Below are positions 19,538 to 27,936 of a DNA stretch of 64,000 nucleotides, piece by piece. Both the position numbers and the translations under genes were made by a program. Positions within the stretch are counted from its first letter, which is position 1; every line of letters starts with the position of its first letter. The stretch spans positions 35,057 to 99,056 of the forward strand of contig NZ_LN906597.1 in assembly GCF_001460935.1 (NCBI RefSeq). The letters run 5' to 3'. The notes under the pieces are model-generated. The model had not been told where the DNA came from. It did not search any database and saw only the letters and a program-made list of their open reading frames with translations. This DNA is from Candidatus Ichthyocystis hellenicum (GTDB lineage: Bacteria > Pseudomonadota > Gammaproteobacteria > Burkholderiales > 2013Ark19i).

Positions 19538-20122
19538 GTGTCACATAATTTATCACTTCTTATAGAAACTGTCTTGGTAGACAACGTTATACTAAGTCAA
19601 ATACTGGGATTGTGCCCATTTCTTGGCCTGTCTAAAAAGTGGGACAGTGCAGTTGGAATGGGAGCAGCCACAAGCTTCGTGCTAACAATTGGCTGTGGCA
19701 CTTCTTACATGATAGATCATTATCTCCTCATCCCATATCATGTTGAATTCTTGCGCACCCTATCGTTCATAGTAGTAATAGCGGGTGTAGTACAACTCAC
19801 AGAACAAATAATTCAAGTCGTTAGCCCAATTTTACATCGAGTTCTTGGAATATATTTGCCATTAATAACGACAAACTGCGCAGTGCTTGGAATACCTCTG
19901 CTTAACAGTGGGACTAATCACAATTTGGTTGAATCCCTAATATTCGGATTTGGTAATTCAATAGGATTCACCTTGGTACTTCTTATATTCAGTAGTATGA
20001 GAGAAAGAATAGAGGCTGCGGATGTACCAAACATTTTTCGTGGTAACTCCATAGCACTCATGACCGCTGGGCTACTGGGAATTGCATTTAGCGGATTTGC
20101 AGGACTGGTGAAAATAACATGA
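19538..20122 (+). CDS. rnfA: Rnf electron transport complex subunit A
   Basis: Integral membrane subunit of the Rnf (Rsx) complex, an ion-coupled ferredoxin:NAD oxidoreductase. 194 residues, six hydrophobic segments, with [20 protein letters not shown] and [12 protein letters not shown], which match E. coli RsxA closely; the Cys residues in these blocks bind an intramembrane iron centre in characterised complexes. Starts at GTG with a weak ribosome site. First of six contiguous rnf genes; the stop overlaps the rnfB start (ATGA). Confidence 0.95.
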   Translation: MSHNLSLLIETVLVDNVILSQILGLCPFLGLSKKWDSAVGMGAATSFVLTIGCGTSYMIDHYLLIPYHVEFLRTLSFIVVIAGVVQLTEQIIQVVSPILHRVLGIYLPLITTNCAVLGIPLLNSGTNHNLVESLIFGFGNSIGFTLVLLIFSSMRERIEAADVPNIFRGNSIALMTAGLLGIAFSGFAGLVKIT

Positions 20123-20676
20123 CCATTATCACCTCAATCCTGATAATGGCAGGACTGGTAGGAGTGCTATCAGCGTTACTAATGCTAACCCAGTTGGCAA
20201 TAAAAAAGAAGGACAATTCCCTTGTTGACGAAATTGATGATATTTTACCCCAAACTCAGTGTGGTCAGTGCGGCTACCCCGGTTGCAGACCCTATGCAGA
20301 AGCCATCGCAGCCGGAAAAGCAGATATAAATCAATGCCCACCTGGTGGCGACGATGGTATTAGAAAGTTAGCCGAGTTACTAAACAAAGATGTAAAGAAA
20401 CTCAATGAATCGCATGGTCAGAACAAACCCAAATCTGTGGCTGTTATCGATGAATTTACGTGCATCGGCTGCACACTTTGCATACAAGCATGCCCTGTTG
20501 ATGCTATAGTAGGAGCCGCAAAACAGAATCACACCGTTATCAAAGAGTATTGCACCGGTTGCGAGCTATGCATCGCCCCATGCCCTGTGGATTGCATTGA
20601 AATGATCTCAACAGAAGATAGCTTGGGTCAATGGAAGCGCAAGTACCCGATAGTGCCAATATATTCGAGGAAGTGA
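20119..20676 (+). CDS. rnfB: Rnf electron transport complex subunit B
   Basis: Iron-sulfur subunit accepting electrons from ferredoxin. 185 residues: one N-terminal membrane anchor, a 4Fe-4S domain with CGQCGYPGC, then two ferredoxin-type clusters ([14 protein letters not shown] and [14 protein letters not shown]). ATGA overlap with rnfA. Confidence 0.96.
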   Translation: MTIITSILIMAGLVGVLSALLMLTQLAIKKKDNSLVDEIDDILPQTQCGQCGYPGCRPYAEAIAAGKADINQCPPGGDDGIRKLAELLNKDVKKLNESHGQNKPKSVAVIDEFTCIGCTLCIQACPVDAIVGAAKQNHTVIKEYCTGCELCIAPCPVDCIEMISTEDSLGQWKRKYPIVPIYSRK

Positions 20677-20682
20677 TGAGAT

Positions 20683-22212
20683 ATGAGACCACCGTTCGAC
20701 TTTTTCGGGGGGCTGTTTCTCCTTGACCACAAACTTGAGTCAAATTGTCAGCCTATTTCAGATCTTCCTCCGGTGCAAAAATTTATAATCCCATTGCAGC
20801 AACACGTCGGTGCTCCATGCCGACCAATTGTACGCGAAGGACAAGTCGTAAAAAGAGAAGATTTAATCGGCTACTCAGGAAAAGATTTATCGGTTGGAGT
20901 ACATGCCAGCACGTCTGGAACCATAAAATCTATCGAGAAGCACATCATTGCTCATCACTCCAATTTACCCGCACTATGCATAATCATTGACAGTGATGGA
21001 AAAGACGATAGCGCCGACCCACAGCCTTTGGCATGGAAAAATCGCCCGCTACACGAAGTACGTAGCCACCTTCAACGTATGGGTATAGTAGGACTGGGTG
21101 GTGGTATTTTCCCCTCTCACATAAAAATGAAATCTAAAATTCATACCCTCATAATTAACGGAGCTGAATGTGAACCATACATAACGTGCGATGATTTACT
21201 GATGCGAGAAAAAGCCGTTGAAATTATACTAGGAGCTCATATCGTTGCTCAGTTACTGGAGGCAAAAACACTGATTTTGGGAATAGAGGACAACAAACAA
21301 GAAGCCATCAAAAAATTAAAGCAAGCACAAGATGAGCTGTCATCATCAGTTAAAATCATCATCACCCCGACTAAATACCCTACCGGAGGAGCAAAACAGC
21401 TAATAAAATGCCTGACAAATGTAGAAATACCACATGGAAAACACACCACTGACTACGGATTCCAATGCTTCAATGTTGCCACTTTGCTGGCCATTTACAA
21501 CGCCCTAGTCAATGGTAGACCACTAACAGAACGCATAGTCACACTTTCAGGAAACGTGTCCCACGGAAAAAATTACCGCGTACGGCTGGGAACACCCATA
21601 CAAGAACTATTGAAATACCATGACGATACATTAAACTGCCAAAATGTAATAATTGGCGGTCCACTGATGGGATTTTACGTAAATGATCTAAGCAGTCCCG
21701 TCGTAAAATCAACCAACTGTATTCTAATACCAGCACAGGACTGGAATGAACCGCAAAAAGAAATGCCATGCATCAGATGCGGTGCGTGCGCGCCAGTATG
21801 CCCAGCAAAACTACAACCACACGAATTATACTGGTTCACAAAGGGACATCTGTTAGAAAAAGCTCAGGAGTATCATCTGTTTGACTGCATTGAATGCGGC
21901 TGCTGCAGCTACGTTTGCCCCAGCAACATACCACTTGTACAATACTACCAATATGCTAAGGATGAGATAAAATCGCAGCAGATTGAAAAAAATCTAGCCA
22001 CTGATTCAAAGGAACGCTTCGAATCGCGTAAACAACGCCAACAACTTCTAGAGGAAAATAAGATCAAGAGACTTTCCGAACAAAACAAAATTCGTTCACA
22101 AGCATCCGACGAGGAAAAAAGAGCGATCATAATTGAGGCTGCCAAGAAAAGAAAAGAGAAAATAGCCAATCGCGAAAAATCTCGTAACAATCCGCCACAA
22201 ACATCTTCTTAG
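20683..22212 (+). CDS. rnfC: Rnf electron transport complex subunit C
   Basis: Peripheral NADH/FMN-binding subunit, related to the 51-kDa Complex I subunit. 509 residues with GLGGGIFPSHIKM and NGAECEPYITCDD near the flavin site and two 4Fe-4S motifs near residues 365-415 (CIRCGACAPVCP, CIECGCCSYVCP). The last about 75 residues are a charged Lys/Glu/Arg coiled tail, as in other proteobacterial RnfC. Confidence 0.95.
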   Translation: MRPPFDFFGGLFLLDHKLESNCQPISDLPPVQKFIIPLQQHVGAPCRPIVREGQVVKREDLIGYSGKDLSVGVHASTSGTIKSIEKHIIAHHSNLPALCIIIDSDGKDDSADPQPLAWKNRPLHEVRSHLQRMGIVGLGGGIFPSHIKMKSKIHTLIINGAECEPYITCDDLLMREKAVEIILGAHIVAQLLEAKTLILGIEDNKQEAIKKLKQAQDELSSSVKIIITPTKYPTGGAKQLIKCLTNVEIPHGKHTTDYGFQCFNVATLLAIYNALVNGRPLTERIVTLSGNVSHGKNYRVRLGTPIQELLKYHDDTLNCQNVIIGGPLMGFYVNDLSSPVVKSTNCILIPAQDWNEPQKEMPCIRCGACAPVCPAKLQPHELYWFTKGHLLEKAQEYHLFDCIECGCCSYVCPSNIPLVQYYQYAKDEIKSQQIEKNLATDSKERFESRKQRQQLLEENKIKRLSEQNKIRSQASDEEKRAIIIEAAKKRKEKIANREKSRNNPPQTSS

Positions 22213-22223
22213 GACAAAAGCTA

Positions 22224-23228
22224 ATGTTTTCTCCGTTCATTAGAACCAATCGCTCAGTATCAGGTATTATGATAGAAGTACTGCTGGCACTTATCCCAAG
22301 TGTACTTCTCTACTATTACCTATTCGGTCCAGCCATATTCATCAGCATATCCATCTGTACAATGAGTTGTTTGATAGCAGAGCTTATAAGTTTAACATTA
22401 CGCACTAGACCAATCCTTCCTTTCCTAAAAGATGGATCATCATTGGTCACAGCCTGGCTTATCGCCCTTTCGTTTCCTACTATATCTCCTTGGTGGCTAC
22501 TGGTGATAGCCAGCGTAGTAGCAATTATCATCACCAAACACATTTACGGAGGATTGGGACATAATATTTTCAATCCTGCAGTAATGGCATACGCGGTATG
22601 CCTGCTGTGCTACCCTCAATTCATGAGTCAGTGGCAATCCATTGACGCAAAACTATCGTGGTCGGAGGCTTGGTCACTTATTATTTATCAAAAACTCCCC
22701 CTAGCTGGAATCACTCAAAGCACAGTACTAGACACCATAAGAACCGGATTAACATCGAAAATGATAGCTATTGACAAGATGATAAGTCTATCGCCACATA
22801 ATTTCGGCAAATGGGGAACCCCGGGATACGAATGGGTTTCTCTTTCATATCTTGTCGGCGGATCACTGCTTTTATTCCGACGTATAATAACATGGCACTC
22901 GCCAGTCACATTTCTGGCAACTATGTCGCTGTTAAGTCTCATCGGACATACTGTATTACCAAACAAATTTATAGGAATAACATCGGAACTATTGGCTGGA
23001 GGAACCATGTTAACAGCCTGGTTTATCATTACAGACCCAGTTTCAGGAGCCACAACACCGCGGGGAAAAATTTTATTCTCTATTGGAACAGCACTACTTA
23101 CTTTCTTGATTCGCCATTTTGGTGGTTACCCAGATGGTATTGCTTTCGCGGTAATTTTGATGAACTCATGCGTTCCAATTATCGACAAATACACTCAACC
23201 TCCTGTTTTTGGCAGAAATACCAAATGA
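22224..23228 (+). CDS. rnfD: Rnf electron transport complex subunit D
   Basis: Membrane flavoprotein subunit. 334 residues, multiple hydrophobic segments, GGLGHNIFNPAV and the covalent FMN site DPVSGATTPRGK near residue 275, where the Thr in SGATT carries FMN through a phosphoester bond in studied homologues. Its stop overlaps the rnfG ATG (ATGA at 23225). Confidence 0.94.
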   Translation: MFSPFIRTNRSVSGIMIEVLLALIPSVLLYYYLFGPAIFISISICTMSCLIAELISLTLRTRPILPFLKDGSSLVTAWLIALSFPTISPWWLLVIASVVAIIITKHIYGGLGHNIFNPAVMAYAVCLLCYPQFMSQWQSIDAKLSWSEAWSLIIYQKLPLAGITQSTVLDTIRTGLTSKMIAIDKMISLSPHNFGKWGTPGYEWVSLSYLVGGSLLLFRRIITWHSPVTFLATMSLLSLIGHTVLPNKFIGITSELLAGGTMLTAWFIITDPVSGATTPRGKILFSIGTALLTFLIRHFGGYPDGIAFAVILMNSCVPIIDKYTQPPVFGRNTK

Positions 23229-23902
23229 GTAGACTGCACAACACTATCTCAACTGTGACCAAAATGGTTGGATTCAGTATTGTATTCACCTTGATAATGG
23301 CAAGCGTGTATGAACATACAAAATCCAAAATACATAGCAACGCACAATACGAGACTAGAACTCTCCTACATGATCTAACACAAGGCATAGCCAGTGATGG
23401 CGACCCTATTCGAAACTCCTACCAAAAACCAGCAACTGAAGAGCTAGGAACGAAAATACCCCAAACTGTCTACCCCATATTTTATCATAACAAGCCTAAT
23501 GCCGTTGTGTTCTCAATCAGGGCTCCTGACGGATACGGTGGCCCTATAAACGCAATGATAGCAATTGAGTACTCGGGAAAAATCATTGGAATACGAGTAT
23601 TATCACATAAGGAAACACCTGGCCTGGGAGATTATATAGATGGGAAACACGGGGCTTTTTCATACCAGTGGATTCGTCAGTTTCAACAACGATCGTTTTC
23701 ATCATCATCGCAACAAAATTGGAAAGTAAAAAAAGATGGTGGAACATTTGGATACATGGCAGGTGCCACCATAAGCCCAAGAGCACTCATCAAAGCAGTA
23801 TCAAAGGCATTGAAATACTACAATAGTAACCGTGATAACTTCTTTTACCCTAAAAAAGGAATGCAGCACAGTGGAACCAAAACTATCAGAGATAGCTTAT
23901 AA
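23225..23902 (+). CDS. rnfG: Rnf electron transport complex subunit G
   Basis: Periplasm-facing FMN subunit. The open frame runs back far into rnfD, but the ATG at 23225 overlaps the rnfD stop and gives a 225-residue protein with one N-terminal membrane anchor (VGFSIVFTLIMASVYEHTK). ETPGLGD and the covalent FMN site GYMAGATISPRALIKAV (Thr in GAT) are present. Confidence 0.92.
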   Translation: MSRLHNTISTVTKMVGFSIVFTLIMASVYEHTKSKIHSNAQYETRTLLHDLTQGIASDGDPIRNSYQKPATEELGTKIPQTVYPIFYHNKPNAVVFSIRAPDGYGGPINAMIAIEYSGKIIGIRVLSHKETPGLGDYIDGKHGAFSYQWIRQFQQRSFSSSSQQNWKVKKDGGTFGYMAGATISPRALIKAVSKALKYYNSNRDNFFYPKKGMQHSGTKTIRDSL

Positions 23903-24503
23903 GGGATTATGGTCACATAACCCAGCAATAGTACAGCTTTTGGGAATGTGCCCCCTTTTAGCAGTATCAACAACCATTATCAATGGAGCCAGTCTTGGAA
24001 TTGCAACCGTGATAGTGATGACTATATCCAGTGGCGCGGTATCAGCATTACGCGGGTTGATACCTAAGAATGTCAGAATTCCTATGTTTATGCTGATTGT
24101 TGCATCTTTAGTTACAGCCGTAGATCTGTCTTGGAACGCCTATTATCATCGCCTTTACGGCATTATAGGAATTTACGTCCCTCTTATCGTAACAAATTGC
24201 ATCGTACTTGCAAGAATAGAAGGATTTGCCTACCGAAACTCCTTTTTAAAAGGAGCATTTGATGGATTCATGATGGGAATAGGAGGCGCATTAGGACTAA
24301 CAATCCTAGGTGGAATAAGAGAAATTATAGGGAACGGTACCCTGGGACAGGGAATAGAATGGATAATTCCCAACTGTCATCCCCTGTCAGTACTACCTGC
24401 TAACTACCCTGGATTTATACTGGCCAAACTACCCTCCGGAGCATTTTTAGGTCTTAGTTTAATGGTAGCAGCGTACAAATGGCTTCGCCGAGAACAATCA
24501 TGA
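23871..24503 (+). CDS. rnfE: Rnf electron transport complex subunit E
   Basis: Integral membrane partner of RnfA. Blocks GLWSHNPAIVQLLGMCPLLAV, IPLIVTNC-type (VPLIVTNCIVLARIEGFA) and REIIGNGTLGQG match RsxE. I place the start at GTG 23871 (210 residues), since the sequence before it has no family counterpart; AAGGA lies about ten bases upstream. The gene overlaps rnfG by 32 bases, and its stop overlaps the nth ATG. The C-terminal tail is shorter than in E. coli RsxE. Confidence 0.92.
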   Translation: MEPKLSEIAYKGLWSHNPAIVQLLGMCPLLAVSTTIINGASLGIATVIVMTISSGAVSALRGLIPKNVRIPMFMLIVASLVTAVDLSWNAYYHRLYGIIGIYVPLIVTNCIVLARIEGFAYRNSFLKGAFDGFMMGIGGALGLTILGGIREIIGNGTLGQGIEWIIPNCHPLSVLPANYPGFILAKLPSGAFLGLSLMVAAYKWLRREQS

Positions 24504-25135
24504 ATCCCACCCAAAGAACTAAAATTTTCGATCGTTTCCAAAAGTCCAACCCTAATCCCACAACAGAATTATCGTATAACGGTGCCTACCAACTCATGGT
24601 AGCAGTAATTTTGTCCGCTCAAGCAACAGACAAAAGTGTAAATAAAGCCACAACAAAGCTTTTCGAAATAGCTCCTTCTCCTCATGACATGGTGGCTCTT
24701 GGGGAAGAAGCACTGTCGGAACTTATTCACTCCATTGGACTCTACAAGAACAAAGCGAAAAATATTATTAAAACTTCGGAAAAAATTATCGAATACTACG
24801 GAGAAAATGTACCAGACAAATACGATGACCTGATAAATCTTCCTGGAATAGGAAGAAAAACAGCATTAGTAATTCTAAATACCCTCTTTGACCATCCTGT
24901 TATCCCTGTAGATACCCACGTGTTTAGGGTATCTACAAGAACCGGAATAGCTTCTGGAAAAACGGTTATGGAGGTTGATCGAAATTTGCACAAACTAGTA
25001 CCGCAAAGGTACAGAAAAAATGCCCATCACTGGCTCGTACTTCATGGAAGATACACTTGTATGGCCAAAAAACCCTTGTGCCGGGAGTGCATCATACAAG
25101 ATTTATGTGAACACCAGTGTAAAAACTTCGGTTAA
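24500..25135 (+). CDS. nth: Endonuclease III
   Basis: DNA glycosylase/AP lyase that removes oxidised pyrimidines. 211 residues: helix-hairpin-helix LPGIGRKTA with catalytic Lys, downstream catalytic Asp in PVDTHVFRV, and the C-terminal 4Fe-4S motif CX6CX2CX5C (CMAKKPLCRECIIQDLC). The ATG at 24500, overlapping the rnfE stop, gives the E. coli-like N-terminus; the frame to 24479 lies inside rnfE. The rnfABCDGE-nth order is the same as in E. coli. Confidence 0.96.
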   Translation: MNPTQRTKIFDRFQKSNPNPTTELSYNGAYQLMVAVILSAQATDKSVNKATTKLFEIAPSPHDMVALGEEALSELIHSIGLYKNKAKNIIKTSEKIIEYYGENVPDKYDDLINLPGIGRKTALVILNTLFDHPVIPVDTHVFRVSTRTGIASGKTVMEVDRNLHKLVPQRYRKNAHHWLVLHGRYTCMAKKPLCRECIIQDLCEHQCKNFG

Positions 25136-25165
25136 TATACCTCTATAGATTCAACGGATTTTCTT

Positions 25166-25933
25166 ATGTTAATTATTCTGTCTACGTCCAAAACATTAAA
25201 TTTGGATGAACCATACAATAAAGTAGAAGAATCACTGCCGCGCCATTTAGATGCCTCGCTCAAGCTAGTAAAGATGATATCGACCCTATCCGTAAATAAA
25301 TTTCAGGAAATAATGTCGCTATCTGAAAAATTGACCGACCTCAACTATAAACGATACAAAGAGTGGGATATTAATCATTCAGTTGAAAATAGCCGCCCTG
25401 CAATTTTCACGTATTCTGGAGACGTGTATGAAGGATTTGATGTATACGGCATTCCGCATGAAAACTACGACTGGATGCAAAAAAGTGTTCGTCTTTTGTC
25501 TGGGCTTTACGGAGTTTTAAGGCCACTGGATTGTATCCGTCCATATCGCCTCGAAATGAAAACCAAATTTCCGCAACCACCGTATGATCTGTATAGTTTC
25601 TGGGGAGATCTAGCTGAATCTGACATTAAGGATGATTTATCCGCAATATCATCAAAAGTTGTGATAAACCTTGCCTCAAATGAGTATTCACGCTTAATTA
25701 GCTCTCGTAACATAAAAATGATTAGCCCCATTTTTCAGGATTGGTCAAAAGGAACATACAAAGTAATTAGTTTTTATGCTAAAAAAGCACGGGGGATGAT
25801 GGCCAGTTACGCGGTAAAAAATAGGATCACACGTCCATGTACCCTAAAACTGTTCAATGAGGATGGCTACCAATTCTGTCCTGATGAATCAGACGATACA
25901 AGATGGATATTTCGCAGACACATATCAGTTTAG
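25166..25933 (+). CDS. yaaA: Peroxide stress resistance protein YaaA (UPF0246)
   Basis: Member of the YaaA/DUF328 family, which limits DNA damage during peroxide stress by lowering free iron in E. coli. 255 residues with LISTSKTL-type start (LIILSTSKTLN), SGLYGVLRPLDCIRPYRLEM and INLASNEYS motifs, and a C-terminal KKARGMMASY block. It follows nth by 30 bases; joint oxidative-damage function is an inference. Confidence 0.93.
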   Translation: MLIILSTSKTLNLDEPYNKVEESLPRHLDASLKLVKMISTLSVNKFQEIMSLSEKLTDLNYKRYKEWDINHSVENSRPAIFTYSGDVYEGFDVYGIPHENYDWMQKSVRLLSGLYGVLRPLDCIRPYRLEMKTKFPQPPYDLYSFWGDLAESDIKDDLSAISSKVVINLASNEYSRLISSRNIKMISPIFQDWSKGTYKVISFYAKKARGMMASYAVKNRITRPCTLKLFNEDGYQFCPDESDDTRWIFRRHISV

Positions 25934-25949
25934 ACTAAGGGATACATTA

Positions 25950-27098
25950 ATGATAAAAGTTGAAAGTAATTTTGATTCAGGAGCAATTGAAGTTCTTGAA
26001 ATTTCTGAACCACTTAATATGAGATTAAATATTCGTTGCGACACAGCATCGGAATTTCGTCAGTGGTTTTGTTTCAAGGTTGTAGGAAAAAGAAATCAAA
26101 ACTATCTAATTCGATTATGCAATTATCTGGAAACTACTTATACCGATGGCTTTCATGATTACAATGTTTTTGTATCAACAGACTTCAAAAATTGGACAAG
26201 AGTAAAATGTCACACTGATGAAGATGATTTTTGCATTCCATACACTTCACAAACAGATTTCTTTTACGTAAGTTACTTCGAACCTTACACCTGGGACAGA
26301 CACTTAGAGCTTATTAATCTAGCCTCTACCTCTGGAATTGCTCGTGTTGAAACATGGGGAACTACTAAAGAAAATAGGCCTATTTCTGCCATAATTGTAG
26401 ATGATACAAATAACAGCGGGAAAAAAAAGATGTGGTTAATAGCACGCCAGCATCCAGGAGAAACCATGGCAGAATTCTTCATGGAGGGATTTATTCAGAG
26501 ACTATTAGATCCAACTGATGGATCATCTTCCGAGTTGTGTAAGTTATGTTCTTTTTATCTAGTACCTAATATGAACCCAGATGGAAGCGTTAATGGAAAT
26601 CTTCGCACTAATTCAGCAGGTAAAAATCTTAACCGTGAGTGGCTAAATCCCAGTTCTGATGGTTCTCCAGAAGTACTGTGCGTAAGAAATCACATGCATG
26701 AAATAGGCGTAGACTGTTTTTTTGATGTACACGGTGATGAATCCATTCCCTATGTATTCACTGATCCTTGCTTAGAAAATTCAGAAGGAAACAATGCAAC
26801 AGAAATAATGACTGAAAGGGAACATCATCTACTGAAGAGCTTGGAAAAACAATGTACTGATTTTCAGTATAGTGTTGGTTATGCTCCAGGACACTATCCT
26901 AAAGAAGAGATAATGTCTATGGCTCGTGGCTACGTACAAGAAACATTTTCTTGCCCGGCAATAACTCTTGAAATGCCGTTTAAGTATCACACCCCTAATA
27001 GAAATGATCAAACTGGATGGACTGCGAAAAAAAGCATTGGTCTGGGTAAAGAGTGGATTGATGGGCTACTAGCCTACTTAAAAAATCCACTTAAATAA
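25950..27098 (+). CDS. M14 zinc carboxypeptidase, cytosolic carboxypeptidase (CCP/AGBL)-like
   Basis: 382 residues. The N-terminal about 120 residues form a beta-rich domain like that of cytosolic carboxypeptidases; the M14 catalytic domain follows. Zinc and catalytic residues visible: His168 and Glu171 (RQHPGETMAEF), the third ligand in FFDVHGDE, the NPDG and NLNREW substrate motifs and ITLEMPFK near the C-terminus with the catalytic Glu. No signal peptide, so it should be cytoplasmic unless exported another way. Eukaryotic CCPs remove glutamates from tubulin; bacterial homologues exist without a defined role. The frame opens inside yaaA, but ATG 25950 with AAGG upstream fits. Confidence 0.85.
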   Translation: MIKVESNFDSGAIEVLEISEPLNMRLNIRCDTASEFRQWFCFKVVGKRNQNYLIRLCNYLETTYTDGFHDYNVFVSTDFKNWTRVKCHTDEDDFCIPYTSQTDFFYVSYFEPYTWDRHLELINLASTSGIARVETWGTTKENRPISAIIVDDTNNSGKKKMWLIARQHPGETMAEFFMEGFIQRLLDPTDGSSSELCKLCSFYLVPNMNPDGSVNGNLRTNSAGKNLNREWLNPSSDGSPEVLCVRNHMHEIGVDCFFDVHGDESIPYVFTDPCLENSEGNNATEIMTEREHHLLKSLEKQCTDFQYSVGYAPGHYPKEEIMSMARGYVQETFSCPAITLEMPFKYHTPNRNDQTGWTAKKSIGLGKEWIDGLLAYLKNPLK

Positions 27099-27253
27099 TG
27101 ATAAACCTGCTGGAATAAGTTTTACTTGTTGGTGTTAACATATGTACTGTACTTGATAGTTATTATATTGGAAATACTTTTTAACCAACGCACTATGAAA
27201 AATGACCTGTAATCACATGCTACCGAACTTATAGGATACGGTAAAACAAATTT

Positions 27254-27799
27254 ATGTGTTTAATTCCTAAAACCATCTGTGTAGACCTTGATGGCACACT
27301 GATAGCCGAAGATTTAGGCAAAATTGCACTTTCCAGGTTGATGTATCTACCATGGAAAGAACAGGCTCTCATCTCACTTAACATTATTCATGGATATACT
27401 TCATTTAAGTATAAATTATCCAATTCAGTGACCATAGATCCTTCAGGTTTAAGGTATAACGAGGAATTGATTAGCTGGCTAGTAAAAAAAAAAATTGATG
27501 GACATAAGCTAATTTTAGCCAGTGCATCACAAAGCAACTACGTAGAAAAAATTTTTAATCACATAAAAATATTTGATGATTACCACGCCTCCAATGAAAA
27601 AATACACTTAATCGGATCAAAAAAAGGAAAATATTTGGCCGAAAAATATGGCAACAACCAATTTATATATTGCGGCAATAGCTGGTTTGACTTAGGTGTT
27701 TGGAAATACTCCAGATATGCAGTAGCGGTAAATGTACCGCCAGTTCTGAAAATAATTATTAAAAAAAAATTTAACATCATTAAAACATTCGACATGTGA
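27254..27799 (+). CDS. HAD-superfamily hydrolase resembling the N-terminal half of HAD-UbiA fusions
   Basis: 181 residues with the HAD nucleophile motif CVDLDGTLI (Asp11, Asp13), motif II in LILASASQS, and GNSWFDLGVW, the acidic motif that binds Mg. The pattern VDLDGTL...DPSGLRYNEELISWL...NSxxDLxVW is what one sees in the phosphatase half of HAD-UbiA prenyltransferase fusion proteins. Here the gene stops just after the HAD part (Lys/Ile-rich tail) with no membrane prenyltransferase domain following. Either a stand-alone phosphatase or a shortened relic; substrate unknown. Confidence 0.72.
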   Translation: MCLIPKTICVDLDGTLIAEDLGKIALSRLMYLPWKEQALISLNIIHGYTSFKYKLSNSVTIDPSGLRYNEELISWLVKKKIDGHKLILASASQSNYVEKIFNHIKIFDDYHASNEKIHLIGSKKGKYLAEKYGNNQFIYCGNSWFDLGVWKYSRYAVAVNVPPVLKIIIKKKFNIIKTFDM

Positions 27800-27936
27800 T
27801 AAATATAGAGATATGCTCACGCAGTGTATCTAAGTTAACGTGTCATAAAAAAATTATATTTTTGCAAAAAAAATTATCAAAAATATAGCTTACATATAAT
27901 GTAACATCACAAGAATATGGGTTTTGGGAGCGGCAT

